Notes: a model not told the origin generated them from the sequence alone. Numbered from the stretch's first letter, positions 1 through 12,302 are shown. The stretch: DNA of 64,000 nt from Chrysemys picta bellii (GCF_011386835.1 NC_088792.1:218894394-218958393), one strand, 5' to 3'. Program-made: numbers and translations.

Positions 1-1011
1 AAGGCAGCTTGTATGTTTGAAAGATCAGTCATATGTATTGCAGTCACTTGCATCTTTCCTGTTCGTGAATGAAATCATGAACTGTGCCTTTTCTGCATTT
101 GTAATGATAAGTGTAAATATGAAATGACTATTCACAGAAGGTGGTGATTCATTCCTTGTGACTGGGTGTGTATTACTTTTTCATGAATGGAAATAAAAAA
201 TCTTTGGGGGAAGTGTTTTCTATATCAGCAACCTTGCGTAGAATGAAGTTCTGTTGTGACTGTATTCACAGAGGTAAAATAAAACCTAGAAACATGTTAA
301 CTATAGTTTGTTTGAAAACTGGGGGAGTTTTTTAAAAGCCTGTTTTAAGTAAACTGCATCTTTTAAAATTTCCTGAGCATCTGTCCTTCTCGCTTTGATG
401 TGTCATGCCTGGTGATGCTGTTAATAAAATACATAATTAAGTGTTATGTAATAAAACCGAACTATCATGAATGTCACTAATGGATTATAATGACGTGGAG
501 GCCTGGGAAACTCAGGGCCATGAAGCTTGCTGAAAAGTGACATGGGTAACAAAAGGAGATATTGTTTTGAAACATTTTGCTAGTAAACTAATTACATAGC
601 AAAAGCAAGGTGAAACTTACGAGCTTGCTGATCTATGAAGTGCCAGCGCAGAGTGCTTCCATACTCTATCTGGCTTTGGGCAAAGAATTTTTTGGCGTGG
701 CCTGTTGCACCCATGAGACCAAAAGGAAAAAAGTTTGGCTATATATTAAAAATATGTGCACCCGCTTTGAATATATATGTATATAAAACTAAATTACATC
801 TTGCAGAATTGCCCCTAAAATGCTGGTTGGAAAGAATATGTAAGTGTTTTTGTTTGCTCTTATCTTTCCTTTGCTTCCATGTCTTTATCTTGTTCCATCT
901 CCCACTTGCTTTTCTGTCTCTCTCCACACTCCACATCTGTTCTGTTCTCCTCCATGCTCCATGTCTCCTTCTATATTGTAATTAGCCTGAAGATTCTTCT
1001 GTCACAGTGTG

Positions 1012-1550
1012 TAGGGTTACCATATTTTGTGCCTCCAAATGGAGGACACTCCACGGCCCACGGCCCCGCCCCCAGCCCCGCCCAACCCCTCCCCCTCCCC
1101 AAAGTCTCCGCCCCCTCCCCTGCTTCCCGCGAATATTTGATTCGCGGGAAGCCTGAAGCAGGTAAGGGGGGTGTGGGGGGAGGAGGCGCGGCCCAGGCTG
1201 GCCCCCCGGCGTTTCCAGCCTGGGTCGGCTCGGGCCCTGGGGTGCCGGCCCCGGCCGACCACCCCCGGCCCGCCCAGCACTGCCGGCCCCCGGCGGCCCG
1301 GCGCACCTCCCGGCTCCCCGCCGGCCTAGCTGACCGGCTCCCCGTGGGCCCGGCTGACCCGGCTCCCCGCCGGCCCGGCTCCCCGTGGGCCCGGCTGACC
1401 CGGCTCCCCGCCGGCCCGGCTCCCCGCCGGCCCGGCTGACCTCCCGATTTTCCCGGACATGCCCGGCTTTTGGGGATTTCCCCCCGGACGGGGATTTGAG
1501 CCCCCAAAAGCCGGACATGTCCGGGAAAATCCGGACGTATGGTAACCCTA
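1012..1550. mobile_element. hAT-type MITE, CpG-rich, with perfect 8-bp TSD
   Basis: The 13-bp terminal inverted repeat tagggttaccata starts at 1012, and its complement tatggtaacccta ends at 1550. The flanks carry a perfect 8-bp target duplication, acagtgtg (1004-1011 and 1551-1558), as hAT transposases make. The right end has a further palindrome around ccggacatgtccgg. The interior has no transposase. It includes G/C-rich tandem units (about 1300-1440) built on cggctccccgccggcccgg. The open frames that cross it on both strands are compositional artefacts. Confidence 0.92.
1300..1440. repeat. GC-rich tandem repeat inside the MITE
   Basis: Imperfect repeats of ggctccccgccggcccggct and ggctgacccggctccccg run across this stretch. 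They are internal to the hAT MITE. Confidence 0.75.
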
Positions 1551-2128
1551 ACAGTGTGGGCAGGCCTAATGATCCTCCAGCCTGGGCCAAAGTTCCTTTT
1601 GGTGCAGGGCCAGGGCTGGGCTGAATTGCTGCTGTTGTGCACTTTTAAGGCTCTATACTTTGAACCTCTCTGCAGCAGGAGGCAGATGACACTTCTCTGA
1701 GCTGAGGATGCTAATAAAGCATTGTTAGGAGCGATGTATGTTAAATATTGGATCACTTGAAGCCATCAGAGGTTTTACAAATCAAGTTCTTTGCTTCTTA
1801 AATCTTATTGCAAGACCCCCAAAAAGCATTTTGTATCATCACTTTGCATCATTATCATCACCAGAACCTTGTCCTTCAGCTGTATGTTTTTGACTGGTTT
1901 TTGCTCTTGCATTTCTCTGAAATTAGTGCTAAGAGTGACATTTTTACAGAATGGTTGCTTTTATTGTACTCATGACACTGTACCCTTGTGCTGGACAGCT
2001 TTGTGTATTGTGATTCCTTCCCCGTGTATTGCAATCAAATCGAAACTCTGTTTGTTCTAGCCTTGTATTCTGTGTGCCTTTGTGTGCATTTTTAATGAGA
2101 TGCACTTCAAGTCTTTCACTGCTTACTA

Positions 2129-2250
2129 GGGTGACCAGATGTCCCATTTTTAAAGGGATGGACAGTCCTGTATTTAAGCCCTCCTGCAGGTGTCCTGACT
2201 TTTTCTTAAAAATGGGCAAATTGTCCCATATTTTCTGTCTCCCCCCTTCA
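2129..2250 (+). mobile_element. Left end of a hAT-like repeat (agggtgaccagatgtccc)
   Basis: The end agggtgaccagatgtccc is followed by the typical alternation of phrases meaning the same on both strands (tttttaaagggatgg, cttaaaaatgggcaa). I know this end from abundant amniote hAT-like MITEs. No matching right end was found, so the right border is unknown. The GC-rich sequence to about 3500 may be its interior. Confidence 0.55.
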
Positions 2251-3540
2251 CCAATACCGGCGGGTCCTGATGCTGGCCGGATCCCTGCTTGCCAGCTGCT
2301 CACCCACCAGCACTGAGTGGGAGGGTCCAGTGGCTGGTGTTGGGGTGGGTGTGCAAGGGGGCTGGTGGCGGAGCAAAGATGCAACGCACAGGGCTGACCG
2401 CTTCCTCTGCTGGTCTGTCAATGCAACCCCCGCTGTGTGCCAGCTCTCGGCCAGCAGGGCGCTCATCCCCTGTCCCATTTCCGGATGGGGCTGGCTGCGT
2501 GCTGCAGTGATTGGTGAGTGTGGGCAGGCACCAAGCGGCGGCCAGTTATGTCTCCTCTGCTGCCCACCCATCGTCCCTTTACGTGCTCCCCCTCTCTCTG
2601 TCCTCTCCTTGCTTTGCCCCTTCACCCCCCCCTCCCAGTCCTGTTGCTCCTCCATATCCCACCCAGCAGGGCACGTCCCACTCACCAACAGGCTCCTTCT
2701 TTTCCCCACTGCCTATGGCTGAGCTGGCACCTGGGGAAAACCCAAGACCCTCTGGCCTGTGCGCATGTGCCAAAGCCCCGCCCAGCACTGGCATGGGGAA
2801 GCCTCTCTGCCCTATAGCTAAGTTCTAGAGTGGTGTGTGTGTGGGAGCGATTTCCAGCCTGTTCCTGCCCCGAACCTGCAGCCTCCAAAGCAGCCCCTGG
2901 GGCACCCTCTTCACACACCCCCCCCCGCCCTGGGTCCTGCCTCCAGAGAGCACGGGTCTGCTCCATCCCCTAGGCACCCTCCCCTGCTGAGCCACCTCTC
3001 TGGCTGAGTTCGCTGAAGCCCCTGCAGTCAGGTTCCCTGGGCCCTGGCGTACAATACATCCTGAGGGCTTAACCCCTTCCTGCCTGCACTGTAGCCAGAG
3101 GTAGCTGAGTTATGTAGGTGGCCAGCAGCAGCCTGGAAGTGTTAGCTGCCTTTTGACCCTGTGCAGGCAGGAAGGGACAAGCTGTTTCCAGCCACATGGG
3201 GGTGGGGGGAGGAGGGGAAAGGGGAGATGAGCTCTGCAAAGACATGTGCCAGGTCATCCCTTCCCCCACTCCTCCGCCCCTGTGGCTGGAAGCAGCTCCC
3301 ATCCCTTCCCTCCCACACAGTGCCGAAAGCCTTCTGCTGGCCACATTCTGGTGTGAATCCTGGGAGAAATCTGGGAGGAGGGGGCATGTGGCCTTGCGTG
3401 CCCGCCCCATGTGCTGCCTCGGAAAGACACAGCGCCAGGTACCAGTAGAGGCGGGTCAGTCCCAGGGGCCCAGCCAGGCATGTAGAGCGGAGAGTGCCGG
3501 GTAGGTCAGTCACCCCCGTTCCCCCTACCCCGTGTGAGGG
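2250..3540. other. GC-rich stretch without a recognisable gene
   Basis: Several overlapping open frames occur on both strands, all proline/serine-rich or glycine-rich and with no domain I recognise. The frames look like by-products of C/T-rich composition. It may be MITE interior. Confidence 0.4.
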
Positions 3541-3549
3541 AGGTGTACG

Positions 3550-3550
3550 G

Positions 3551-3587
<37 letters not shown>
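3550..3587. repeat. (GT)n microsatellite
   Basis: An almost pure run of gt dinucleotides, followed by a second short gt run at 3597-3607. Confidence 0.95.
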
Positions 3588-3589
<2 letters not shown>

Positions 3590-3823
3590 GATAGGGTGTG
3601 TGTGTGTCTCTCCATGTGAACCCTAAAGCCTTGAAGACAAGAAGATAAATAAAAAGAATCCAACTACATAGTATTTCTTTTTAACAGGGGCTCAGTCAAC
3701 TTGATGGTAATTTTAATGTTTGTACTGTTTAGTTCTGATTGATTGCCGTTGAACTCGCTTGAATATGAGTAATTTTACCAGGTGTCTCATATTCAGCATA
3801 GGGAAATACAGTCACCCTACTGC

Positions 3824-4070
3824 CAGGGGCTGCTCCAGCACGTGCCTGGGGCGGCAAGCCGCGGGGTGCGGCCTGCCAGTCACCATGAGGATGGCAATCA
3901 GGCTGCCTTCGGCGGCATGCCTGTGGGAGGTCCGCCGGTCCCGAGACTTCAGCGGCAATTCGGCGGTGGGTATGCCGAAGGCGCGGGACCAGCGGATCTC
4001 CCGCAGGCATGCCGCCGAAAGCCGCCTGTCTGCCGTGCTTGGGGCAGCAAAATATATAGAGCCGCCCCTG
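3824..4070. mobile_element. hAT-type MITE with perfect 8-bp TSD (caggggcggctc family)
   Basis: The terminal repeats are caggggctgctc at the left and gagccgcccctg at the right. The flanks are a perfect 8-bp duplication, cctactgc (3816-3823 and 4071-4078). The interior is GC-rich and contains inverted segments (cggcggcatgcc and ggcatgccgcc). No transposase is present. A relative lies at 54122. Confidence 0.92.
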
Positions 4071-4099
4071 CCTACTGCTTGCTAACAGTATCATTTGGG

Positions 4100-7000
4100 A
4101 AGCTCAATCTTCTTTAGCCCTCTGAAGCCAAGACCATTTTTTGTGACAAATGTACTTTAAACCGGTTATTGCTTGTGCCAATAACCAAAAATAATTTGTT
4201 CTCTAATTGGTCTATATGTTAACTATTCAAATTCGTGTGACTATCAGGCCTTTAAGGTAAGGATCAATGGTCTTGGCATCTGGTTTGTTAAAAAAGAAAA
4301 AGTGCCTATATCAAGTGACATTCTTGCACAGATCAAAGTTTCCTTGACATTTATGAATTATTTTGTTTAGCAGTTTGCTCTCCCCTTCATATTCCCACTT
4401 TGAATGTACTATGGTTCCCAAGGCCTCTGATATTTTTGCCTTCCCCATTTTAGCTTCAGTACCACTTGCTTCCAGGAAAATTTCAAAGCACTATAATCAT
4501 CTCCTTCAGTTCCCTTATCTAATGAAGATTCAGGGGAACTTCATTTGCTCTATTTTTGCCAGAGATTTAGTTTGTCTTCCCCCATGTAATAAAGATGTGA
4601 CATGCAAGAGTTCTGGTTACTGACCTGTCTTTATTAATTGGCCCCAGCCATCTGACATAGGCCTGTCTTATCAAAATTAATATCTTTGTTGCACAACAGT
4701 AGTTAGAATTCACGGACTCCAGTGGCTAATGTTACACACAATGGCTATTGTTACTCCCTCTGGATGGAGCATTCAATATTTGCAATGCACCATTATAGAG
4801 AAGGACCTGAACCAAACCCCTGGATCACAACACCCCAAAACTCTGGGAAATTTCAGATTGCATCTGCACTTTGAAGCTATGGCCCATTATTGCAAATACC
4901 TTTTGCCTATTTCAGTGCATATCTTGTCTGCTGTATGTTGAACAGTCTGCCATCTGCAACTGAAAGAAAGGAGGAAGCACATAGGTTGAAATAGAACCGA
5001 AGAAGGGATTAAAAACTAGTGAACATAGAAATCTTAATATTGATTATAAAGCAGGACTGTTAAGATCTAGGCAATTTAATGAATGAGATCTCAACATATT
5101 CTGAAGAAGATTATAGATGATGGAATCTCGTGTTGATGTTGACGTATGAGGATTCAACAAACACTGAAGAAGAACGTGTATGTGAGTTCAGACCAATGCA
5201 AGAACCAAAAACATGCTTACATGTGAGACAGACAAGATTGTCCATGACCATTGCAGGCTAAAATTTTGTAAAGATTGTAAATGTGTAACTGAAACACTTA
5301 GCAAAATTCTTCATCTGTCCTTCATGAGAAGTTCTTTAGAATTTAGTAGAAATAATGATCTTTCTATAGAATTATAAACCAGTGTAGAGAATGCTATAAT
5401 GTAATGCTCTGTTAAATTCTATATGATGACTTAAGACTTCTATAGGAACAATACCATTCTTCATTGCTTTTTAAAATAGTTTCTATAGAATCCTATTGAT
5501 TTTATGCCTATTAATTCTATAAAAGTTTTTCCATAAGGGAGAATAGCAAGATGCTTTTTAAATGAAATCCACAATGGAGTCTCCTTCCAAATGAGTGAGT
5601 TGTGGCACATATGATGACGGAATTTTTAAAATCCCTCAGTTGCTGTTTTTCTTTTAAATGACATTTTACTGGTGTTTTAAAAATAAAGCAGTTGGGTTCT
5701 AGGCTTATGAAGCCATTCAAAGAATGCTGCAAAGTTATTAGATGTCATTAAGTATGTCCAAACAGAAAGGACAGTCACATGACCCAGTCGTAGAAGGTCA
5801 CACATACCACACAAAGCCCTTTTCGTGGTCTTTAAATCACCCTTGATGTTATGATTTGGAACACAGAAACAAGGGCAGGATAGGGATGAGAGTGTAATCA
5901 TCGGGCGAATGTGCTAAGGCTACCAATTTATCAGGCAGGCATACTGACATTCTTTGAACATATATTTTTTGGGGGGTCCTTATTATTCTCTAGCTGATAT
6001 TGCAGTTTAACACATACTATTATGCTATAATTTACTTTATCTAAAAATGAAGTAAGGTCTTTGCGTATGTGCGTCTGTCTGTCTTGCAGCACACTGGGAA
6101 GGAAGTTTGAATGGAAAATAAATGAAAAACATATTTTTAGAATGTAAGTGCAGGGGAAATAATGGTCAGTTGGAGAATATGGAGACTGGATAAAAATTAC
6201 TGTTAGGAAGCAAATGTTTTAAAAAGAAAATTTGCAATGGAATAATGCTGCACTATTATCTTAGCCAGCATAAATATTTGTTAACGGCTCAGTTGTCAGT
6301 TAGGCATAAATTGTATTGGTTTCATCCATGTCACTTTTTTTATGATGCTGCACTGCTGTCCTGTAACCAAGAGTGTCGTCTTGTATAGTGAAAAGTAGTT
6401 AGTGTTTAGAAAGAAAGGGAGAGTGATTACCTTCAGTTTATTCTTACTAGATTTTAGACTATTTTATGATAACACACTGAAAACACATATATCACACATC
6501 TACAGTCTAGTCTGCAATTGTCAGCCCTGAGGTTGGGGAGAATGAGGAGCAGGGTGCTGTTTTGCTAGGAAAGAACAGCCAGAGAAGCGTGCCTAATCAT
6601 GGGGAATCCAATGCAATATTTGTAGCTGTAATAGTGTCACACTGCTAGTGTTCTTCCTCCTCAGGTTTTGTGTGACTTGAACCTGGGCTTCTTGTTTCCT
6701 TCTCCAGCATCCTCTAGAACGATGTCCACCCAAGGCAGCCTGTACAAGGAGCTTGCTCTGTCAGGAAGGAGAATTGGTGGGAAACGGTCTGTCTGCCTAA
6801 TCTATCGTGAACCCAGCAAGAAAGGAAAATTATTAATTTGATTTGTTTGTTTTTCTTTGAAAGTATTTGTCACAGTGGCAAGGCATTACAAATCTAGTTA
6901 CTCCTTCTCTCCTTATTCTGGCCCAATGAGAGAGATTGTCACAAGCCACTTGAAATCTAGGAGTCAAATGTATTTTAAATATAAGTGCAGTTGTTAAAGG
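4100..7000. other. AT-rich non-coding stretch
   Basis: No gene or clear repeat is recognised. Short ttctatag motifs recur between 5350 and 5530, which could be a decayed element. Confidence 0.4.
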
Positions 7001-7197
7001 ATGAGGAGTTCACTTCGACTTTCAGCAGGGAAAAGTAGTGCCCCTCCCTGCTTCCTTTTACCTTAACCCCTGTATTATGTTAAGGAGTTGGTGGTCTTGT
7101 TCCAATTCCCACTGGATATGCATCACAGCCATTGCTACCACTGTTCTCTCCAAATATGTCAATAAAGTAACGGAAAGTTCCTCATTCTCCTTTTCAG

Positions 7198-7364
7198 GTA
7201 GAGATCACAAACGATGTACAGTCCTTGCTACTTGTGATGCTGGCTGTCATGGTGGCCAAGATGGTCGGTGACTGGTTTAACATGTCCCTGTATAGCTCCT
7301 TACTGAAGTTGAAAGGCATTCCTTACTTAGACTCTGAACCTCTTGCTAGCCACAGGAAAAAAAG
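7198..7364 (+). CDS. CLC chloride channel/exchanger gene, internal exon (final membrane helix)
   Basis: This is the first of five exons that encode the C-terminal part of a CLC-family chloride channel or Cl-/H+ exchanger. It has a strong acceptor (pyrimidine tract ending ctccttttcag) and the donor AAAG|gtgagt. It gives 55 codons plus two bases, so the intron is phase 2. The product begins VEITNDVQ, continues with a hydrophobic run (LLLVMLAVMVAKMVGDWF) and then SLYSSLLKLKGIPYLD. This corresponds to CLC helix R. The tyrosine of SLYSS sits where helix R supplies the tyrosine that coordinates the central chloride. The spacing of AKMVGD..N..LY....LKG.P.L resembles CLC-7, CLC-6 and plant CLCs more than CLC-1/2/K. 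A serine follows the tyrosine where CLC-3/4/5/6/7 have aspartate. Earlier exons (selectivity filter, gating glutamate) were not found in 1-7197. The family is certain; the orthologue is not. Confidence 0.9.
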
Positions 7365-7739
7365 GTGAGTTTACTAATTTTTCTGGTGTTAAAAGATTAT
7401 GGGCCTAATTCTGCCCTCAGATACATGGGTGATCTTTGTTAATTTAGGACCTGATGCTCTGGAATATTGAATAAAGGACCAAAGGCAGGGCTTGTGCCAT
7501 GCAAATACCACGGACAATGCCATGCAAATTAAATTACTATATTCAATACTCAGACATCACTGTGATACGTGCAATAGCAATGCCTAAGCTAGCTAAGTAG
7601 GCAGTATTTAAAAGAAAGGTCTGATTGGTCTAATAGAGATTCTGTGAGACTTGTGAGGGAATCATGATAATTTTTCTGGTTTGGTTATTGGCTAATTTCT
7701 CGGGCTTGCTTATTGGCTAATGTGATTCTTGTCCTGGAG

Positions 7740-7860
7740 CATAGGAATTGCTATGCCAGATCAGACTAGTATTTGGTCTAGTGCATTAGTCTGTCTCTGA
7801 CCGCAGCCACTGCCAAAAGCTTCATCACTGTAGTGGACACTTATGTGATATCTGACCCAC
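7740..7860 (-). mobile_element. CR1 LINE 3'-end fragment
   Basis: The phrase ataggaattgctatgccagatcagactag....ggtctagtgcattag is the degenerate complement of a CR1 3' untranslated end (usual form: catactggatcagac....ggtc(c)atctag). It is short, old and in reverse orientation. Confidence 0.6.
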
Positions 7861-8214
7861 AGGGGGAAGTTATTCCCTACAGGTTGGCTGGTGTTGCAAG
7901 GCCTGGGGTTTTATAGCCTTTATATTTTTATGTTGTCTAATGTAACTGTGTATTTTCTCATTATCCATATAAATTTCAGTTTAATTAGAAGTCCCCTTGC
8001 GCTTGCACTACGAGAAAAGATAAAACGGAGTGTCTGATTTACTTTCTCTGTACCATTCATTATTTTTCTCTTCTGTAAACTAAACAGCCCTAATCCTTGT
8101 TCCACGCAATAGTTGCTAACCAGGAGTAAAGTAGAGCAATCTTGAGGAAACTATGAGGGAAAAAGTGAAAGTATTTATTTATGTATCGATCTGGGTTCTG
8201 ACTGACTGAGATCA

Positions 8215-8505
8215 TGTCTACACTTTGAGTTGGAGGTGTAATTCCCAGCTCCAGGAGGCATACCTATGCTAACCATGATTGAGTTAGTGCTCTAAAAATA
8301 AGTGTTTCTGCAGCAGTGCTAGCAGAGGGAGGGGTTAGACGCCTCAAGTACCTGCCTAGTGTCTCGGATGGGATTGCATCTTGGATGGGTAGTACCTCCT
8401 GCCCTGGGGGCTACAGTTCTGTTCTTAGTGCATGAGCTTGATCAGAGCTAATGCAGGTATGTCTACTGGAGCTGGAAATTATACCTCCAGCTCAAAGTGT
8501 AGACA
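8215..8505. mobile_element. Foldback MITE with about 39-bp inverted ends
   Basis: The left end tgtctacactttgagttgga and the following 19 bases are complementary to 8467-8505 with few mismatches. Only about 210 bp of unrelated sequence lies between. The tgtctacact..agtgtagaca terminus is shared with several other elements here (24957, 27193, 47070). No coding capacity. Confidence 0.85.
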
Positions 8506-9200
8506 CCCAAAGTTTCTTTCTGTTTAACAGACTCATTTGAATTATTTTTAGCCAGGTCCAATAGCTCTTCATAGATGTCTACTGCTGTATTGCCTATTTC
8601 CTTTAGTATTATGGTCCAGTGGACAGTCTTGATTCTTCCAAAGGTTCCTTTGGAAGAATCAGAAGTATCAGTGATTCTTACTGTCCATGCTTTGTCACTT
8701 TTGACTATCATTACATTTGATAAAAAGTCGCTATCAGGCACAGGGGTTACTAACTGCATTTGATGCAAGAGAGAGCTAGCAATGTGGTAGGAGGAAATAA
8801 AAACAATCTGCAAAATTATGGATGTCCTATGTATGTAACATGGCAGATAAAATAGAGCAGAAAGGGAGATTAAAGTTTCCCTTGGTATTCCAGTCAGATG
8901 ACATGGCCATGGAAAGAATTACAGCTCGTTTTCCTGGTTCAGAGTGAGGTCTCATACATTTGAAGGCACAGACATAGAAAAATATATCATCTCAGTCATT
9001 TCACTCCCACTCTGTTCCCTTCCCTCCTCTTCAGTCTCCTCCCAGGACCATTTTTTGTCTCCAAAGAGCTTTTTGAAACAGCTCAGTTGCTCTGCATATT
9101 AATGTTCTTTTAAATAAGACACAAAAGATAGCAAGGTCAGTAATACAGAAACTAGTGATGAACTTACCCTTGAAAACAACTGATAATTTGCATAGCTGAG

Positions 9201-9204
<4 letters not shown>

Positions 9205-9260
<56 letters not shown>
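9205..9260. repeat. (TA)n(CA)n microsatellite
   Basis: A short tatata run is followed by about 24 copies of ca. Confidence 0.95.
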
Positions 9261-9261
<1 letters not shown>

Positions 9262-9324
9262 TAAGACATATCTGGAATTGCTTTCTCAAAAGCCATAATA
9301 AATTCCACTTGGCTCTTTCAAATA

Positions 9325-9960
9325 AAACTGGAAGGAACTTTGACTATCTACATGCAGATCTGGTCACCCCATCTCCAAAAAGATACATTAGAAATGGAAA
9401 AGTTACAGAGAAGGGCAACAAAAATGATTAGGGGTATGGAACAGCTTCCGTATGAGGAGAGATTAAAAACCCTTTTCAGCTTGGAAAAGAGACAACTAAG
9501 AGGGGATGTGATAGAGGTCTATAAAATCTTGACTGGTGTGGAGAAAGTGAATAAGGAAGTGTTATTTACCCCTTCACATAACACAAAAACAAGGACTCAC
9601 CCAATGAAACTAATAGCCATCAGGTTTAAAATAAATAAAAGGAAGTACTTCTTCACACAATGCACAATGCAAACCTGTGGAACTCATTGTCAGGGGATGT
9701 TGTGAAGACCAAAATATAACAGGATTCAAAAAAGAATTAGATAAGTTCATAGAGGACAGGTCCATTAATGGCTATTAGCCAGAATGGTCAAGGATTCAAC
9801 AGCCTGCTCTGAGTGTCTCTAGCCTCTTTTTGCCAGATGCTGGGTGTGGACGACAGGATGGATTGCCTGATGATTGCTGACATTGGCCACTGTGGGAAGA
9901 CGGGATACTGGTCTAGATGGACCATCGATCAGACCCAGTATGGCCATTCTTACATTATAA
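9325..9960 (+). mobile_element. CR1 LINE, 5'-truncated 3' end
   Basis: This contains the C-terminal end of the CR1 reverse-transcriptase ORF followed by the 3' untranslated region. The latter ends in the typical ggtctagatggaccatcgatcagacccagtatggccattctta. Insertion was 5'-truncated, the usual fate of CR1. Confidence 0.9.
9340..9705 (+). pseudogene. CR1 ORF2 C-terminal remnant
   Basis: The frame reads [24 protein letters not shown]...[18 protein letters not shown], the conserved C-terminal tail of CR1 ORF2 after the reverse-transcriptase fold. A TH-P-KL....[12 protein letters not shown] segment corresponds to the CR1 (R)xx(Y/F)FFTxR motif, after which the frame is lost. No RT catalytic motif is included. 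It has decayed more than the copy at 51455-52177 on the other strand. Confidence 0.88.
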
Positions 9961-10129
9961 TAACTTCTTGTTTGGTAATGGAGTGGAAATGAGGGAAAGA
10001 GAGAGGTCCTACATTTTTGGCCTTTGGCACCCATAGCTAAAGAGGCCCAGCTTGGGTCTCCCCTTTCCCAGTACATCATAGATGTTAGAGATGAAAAATA
10101 TCTATTGTATTAGCTCATCTAGTCCCTTA

Positions 10130-10325
10130 GGAACATAAGAATGGCCATACTCGGTCAGACCAAAGGTCTATCTAGCCAAGGATACTGTCTTCAAAAGTGG
10201 CCGGTGCCAATGCTTCAGAGGGAGTGAACAGAACAGTGCAATGTATCGAGTGATCCATCCCCTGTCCTCCAATCCCAGCTTCCTCACAAAGCTGGGTATA
10301 ATCAATCCCCAGCTAGAAGATGTGT
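10130..10325 (-). mobile_element. CR1 LINE 3' end, reverse orientation
   Basis: The sequence ggaacataagaatggccatactcggtcagaccaaaggtc is the complement of the end of the CR1 at 9325-9960. The rest (gagggagtgaacagaacag....gtgatccatcccctgtc) is the CR1 3' UTR read backwards. The two copies meet tail to tail about 170 bp apart. Confidence 0.85.
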
Positions 10326-12159
10326 CAGATATTAAACTGAGACCAGCAAACTATCCATTGACAAACAGGTGAACAATTAGGCCCAACGCTTTTGTTGCCT
10401 TTCTTGCTATGGAGCAGAGAAACTCACTTTGTTCGGCATTTCTGAACCTCATTGATCTTACAGTCTGTTACGTTCTGTGCTCTGCATGATAAGGCTCCCA
10501 ATACAGCTGTATCTAATTCATGGCTGCTACAGAGCACCATCACTTCCAGCTATACTGCACACCACTATAAACACCCTCCTTATAAAAATCTAGTTCACTG
10601 GAACGCTCAAAGCTGCTAGCTGCCAGGGAATGCTCTTTAATGAGGGTAAAGAGTACTTGAACACATCTATGACTTGGCAACTCTTCCTGCTTTTTATAAG
10701 CTACTATACACTTCAGAGAGAAAGTATCTTAGAGGCTACTTTTTAATGGAACAAGTTTACTTAAGAGCTGAGTCGATCTGGTGCCAGTAGTTCTGTTTTG
10801 TTCTAGCTTAATATTAGCCTTGTCAAAGTTCTTCTATAGTCTCCTGGGTGTTTCTGTATTACTTACCATATAAAGATGTATTTGGGAGCCAAGAATTCTG
10901 GCTGCAGAATATGTTATAGTGGGCTCATTATATGTTCCTTTTTTTTAAAAGTATATCAGAAGTGGTCTCATATTAAAGATCCATGGAATAAGGATGAGAT
11001 TTTCTTTCCCTGTCTACTTTTCCCTGAGCTCATGCTGCAGACTTCAGATCCAGATATCAAACTAACCAGAGTTCGAGGATTGTTTTGGATCCAAGGTCTT
11101 GGTTTGGCTCATTATAAAGATAGGGGCAATTAGTGAATTTCAGATGTGGTTTTGGATTTTGAAAATCCCTAGGCTTTGGGGGTGATCAGCCTTGGGGTTT
11201 TGGTAACAACCAGACTAAAAGATTCCTTACTCATTTTGCTGATGGAAGTCTTAATTCAAATAGAGCTTTCCAAGACATACACAGCACATCTCATTAAACC
11301 TCTGTTCAAAGCAAATGCATTTCATGCATAATCAGTGCTTACATCCTGATGGGCATTATAACAAAACAAAAGAGAAATGGAGAGAGACATATTTGCACAT
11401 CAGAGGGCATATGGCCCATCTGTTATAGAGACTTGGGAGCAGATCCTGGTCCCTGCATTGGCAGCACAAAGGGAGGAGAGTGTTTCCCTAATGGAACAGC
11501 TGAGGGTTCCCTAGTGTGGGGAAAACCCTGGGTGCCATATAACTGGCACAGGAGACAAGCTGGAAGATGGGTGAGTGTGTTCTAAGTTAATGGCCCCAAA
11601 TGGCCTCAGTTTTAGGGGAGTGTAAAGGTGGCATAAAGCCATCTTTGGCTGCTCTCTTCCCCTTTCAGCTCCGCTGCTCAGCATAGCTGAGGATTTTAGT
11701 AACATTCATTAGCTGGGAAGCTACTGTATGTAGCCAAATACTGTATCTACAGCCTAATAGTAAAGATACTTATTGAAGTACATCCAGTCTCCATTTATAA
11801 GTTCTGTTAGTTGAGAGAGGGGTTTTGGTCAGCCCACTTACCTGTGAATAAGCCTCCAGGTTCTGAACTCTCAAGAACCATTCATAAAAAATCAGGACTT
11901 TGTAGGTTTGTAACTGAATGAGAAATATTGTTTTATGTGCGCATGAATGAGATACTGAAATTATTGCCAGATGTAGTCTTACTACTGTGTGTTCACCTGA
12001 ATGCCCAATATTTTTTTTTGAGTTTTTCTAACTGTCAAGTAACAATAGGCAGGGCTATTTTGCAGATCTGATCTGATCTGTCTGTCTATCCTGCTGTCAT
12101 TCTCTCTCTACTTTACAATAATATATAGTATGTTATTGTGTTGACTGTTCTAGATTTCT

Positions 12160-12302
12160 CGCAAGGCTGATTTCTAATAGACAGACTTTTTCTATTATGG
12201 CACAAATAAATAAATTGTGTGTGTGTGTGTACACACACACACTCTTTATTTTTGTCATAATAGAAAAGGTCTGTCATTCTAAAAATCAGTCTCGCTAGAG
12301 AT
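12160..12302. mobile_element. Long inverted repeat around a TG/CA core
   Basis: The left arm (gctgatttctaatagacagactttttctattatgg) is complementary, with a few mismatches, to the right arm (ataatagaaaaggtctgtcattctaaaaatcag). The middle is (tg)n followed by (ac)n, itself self-complementary. The whole 140 bp can form one hairpin. The class is not identified; a small MITE is likely. Confidence 0.75.

Larger units (their letters stand above)
1..7197 (+). other. Probable upstream intron of the CLC gene
   Basis: No exon can be recognised here. The exon at 7198 opens in phase 0 in mid-protein, so on the + strand this stretch should be intron unless an earlier exon was missed. It contains the hAT MITEs at 1012-1550 and 3824-4070, part of another MITE from 2129, a GT repeat at 3550-3587, and unremarkable AT-rich DNA from 4100 to 7190. 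The high GC content of 1040-1460 and 2240-3500 is transposon interior and marks no promoter that I can see. Confidence 0.5.

Noticed and set aside
1040..1460. CpG island that might mark a promoter.
   Set aside because: The island begins and ends with the MITE termini, so it moved in with the transposon.
971..1756. 261-codon minus-strand open frame and its overlapping frames, Gly/Arg/Pro-rich.
   Set aside because: It lies across a GC-rich hAT MITE and extends into unrelated flanks; the frame is due to composition.
2248..3663. Several overlapping frames of 95-173 codons.
   Set aside because: Present on both strands at the same place, low-complexity, one of them reading through the GT microsatellite.
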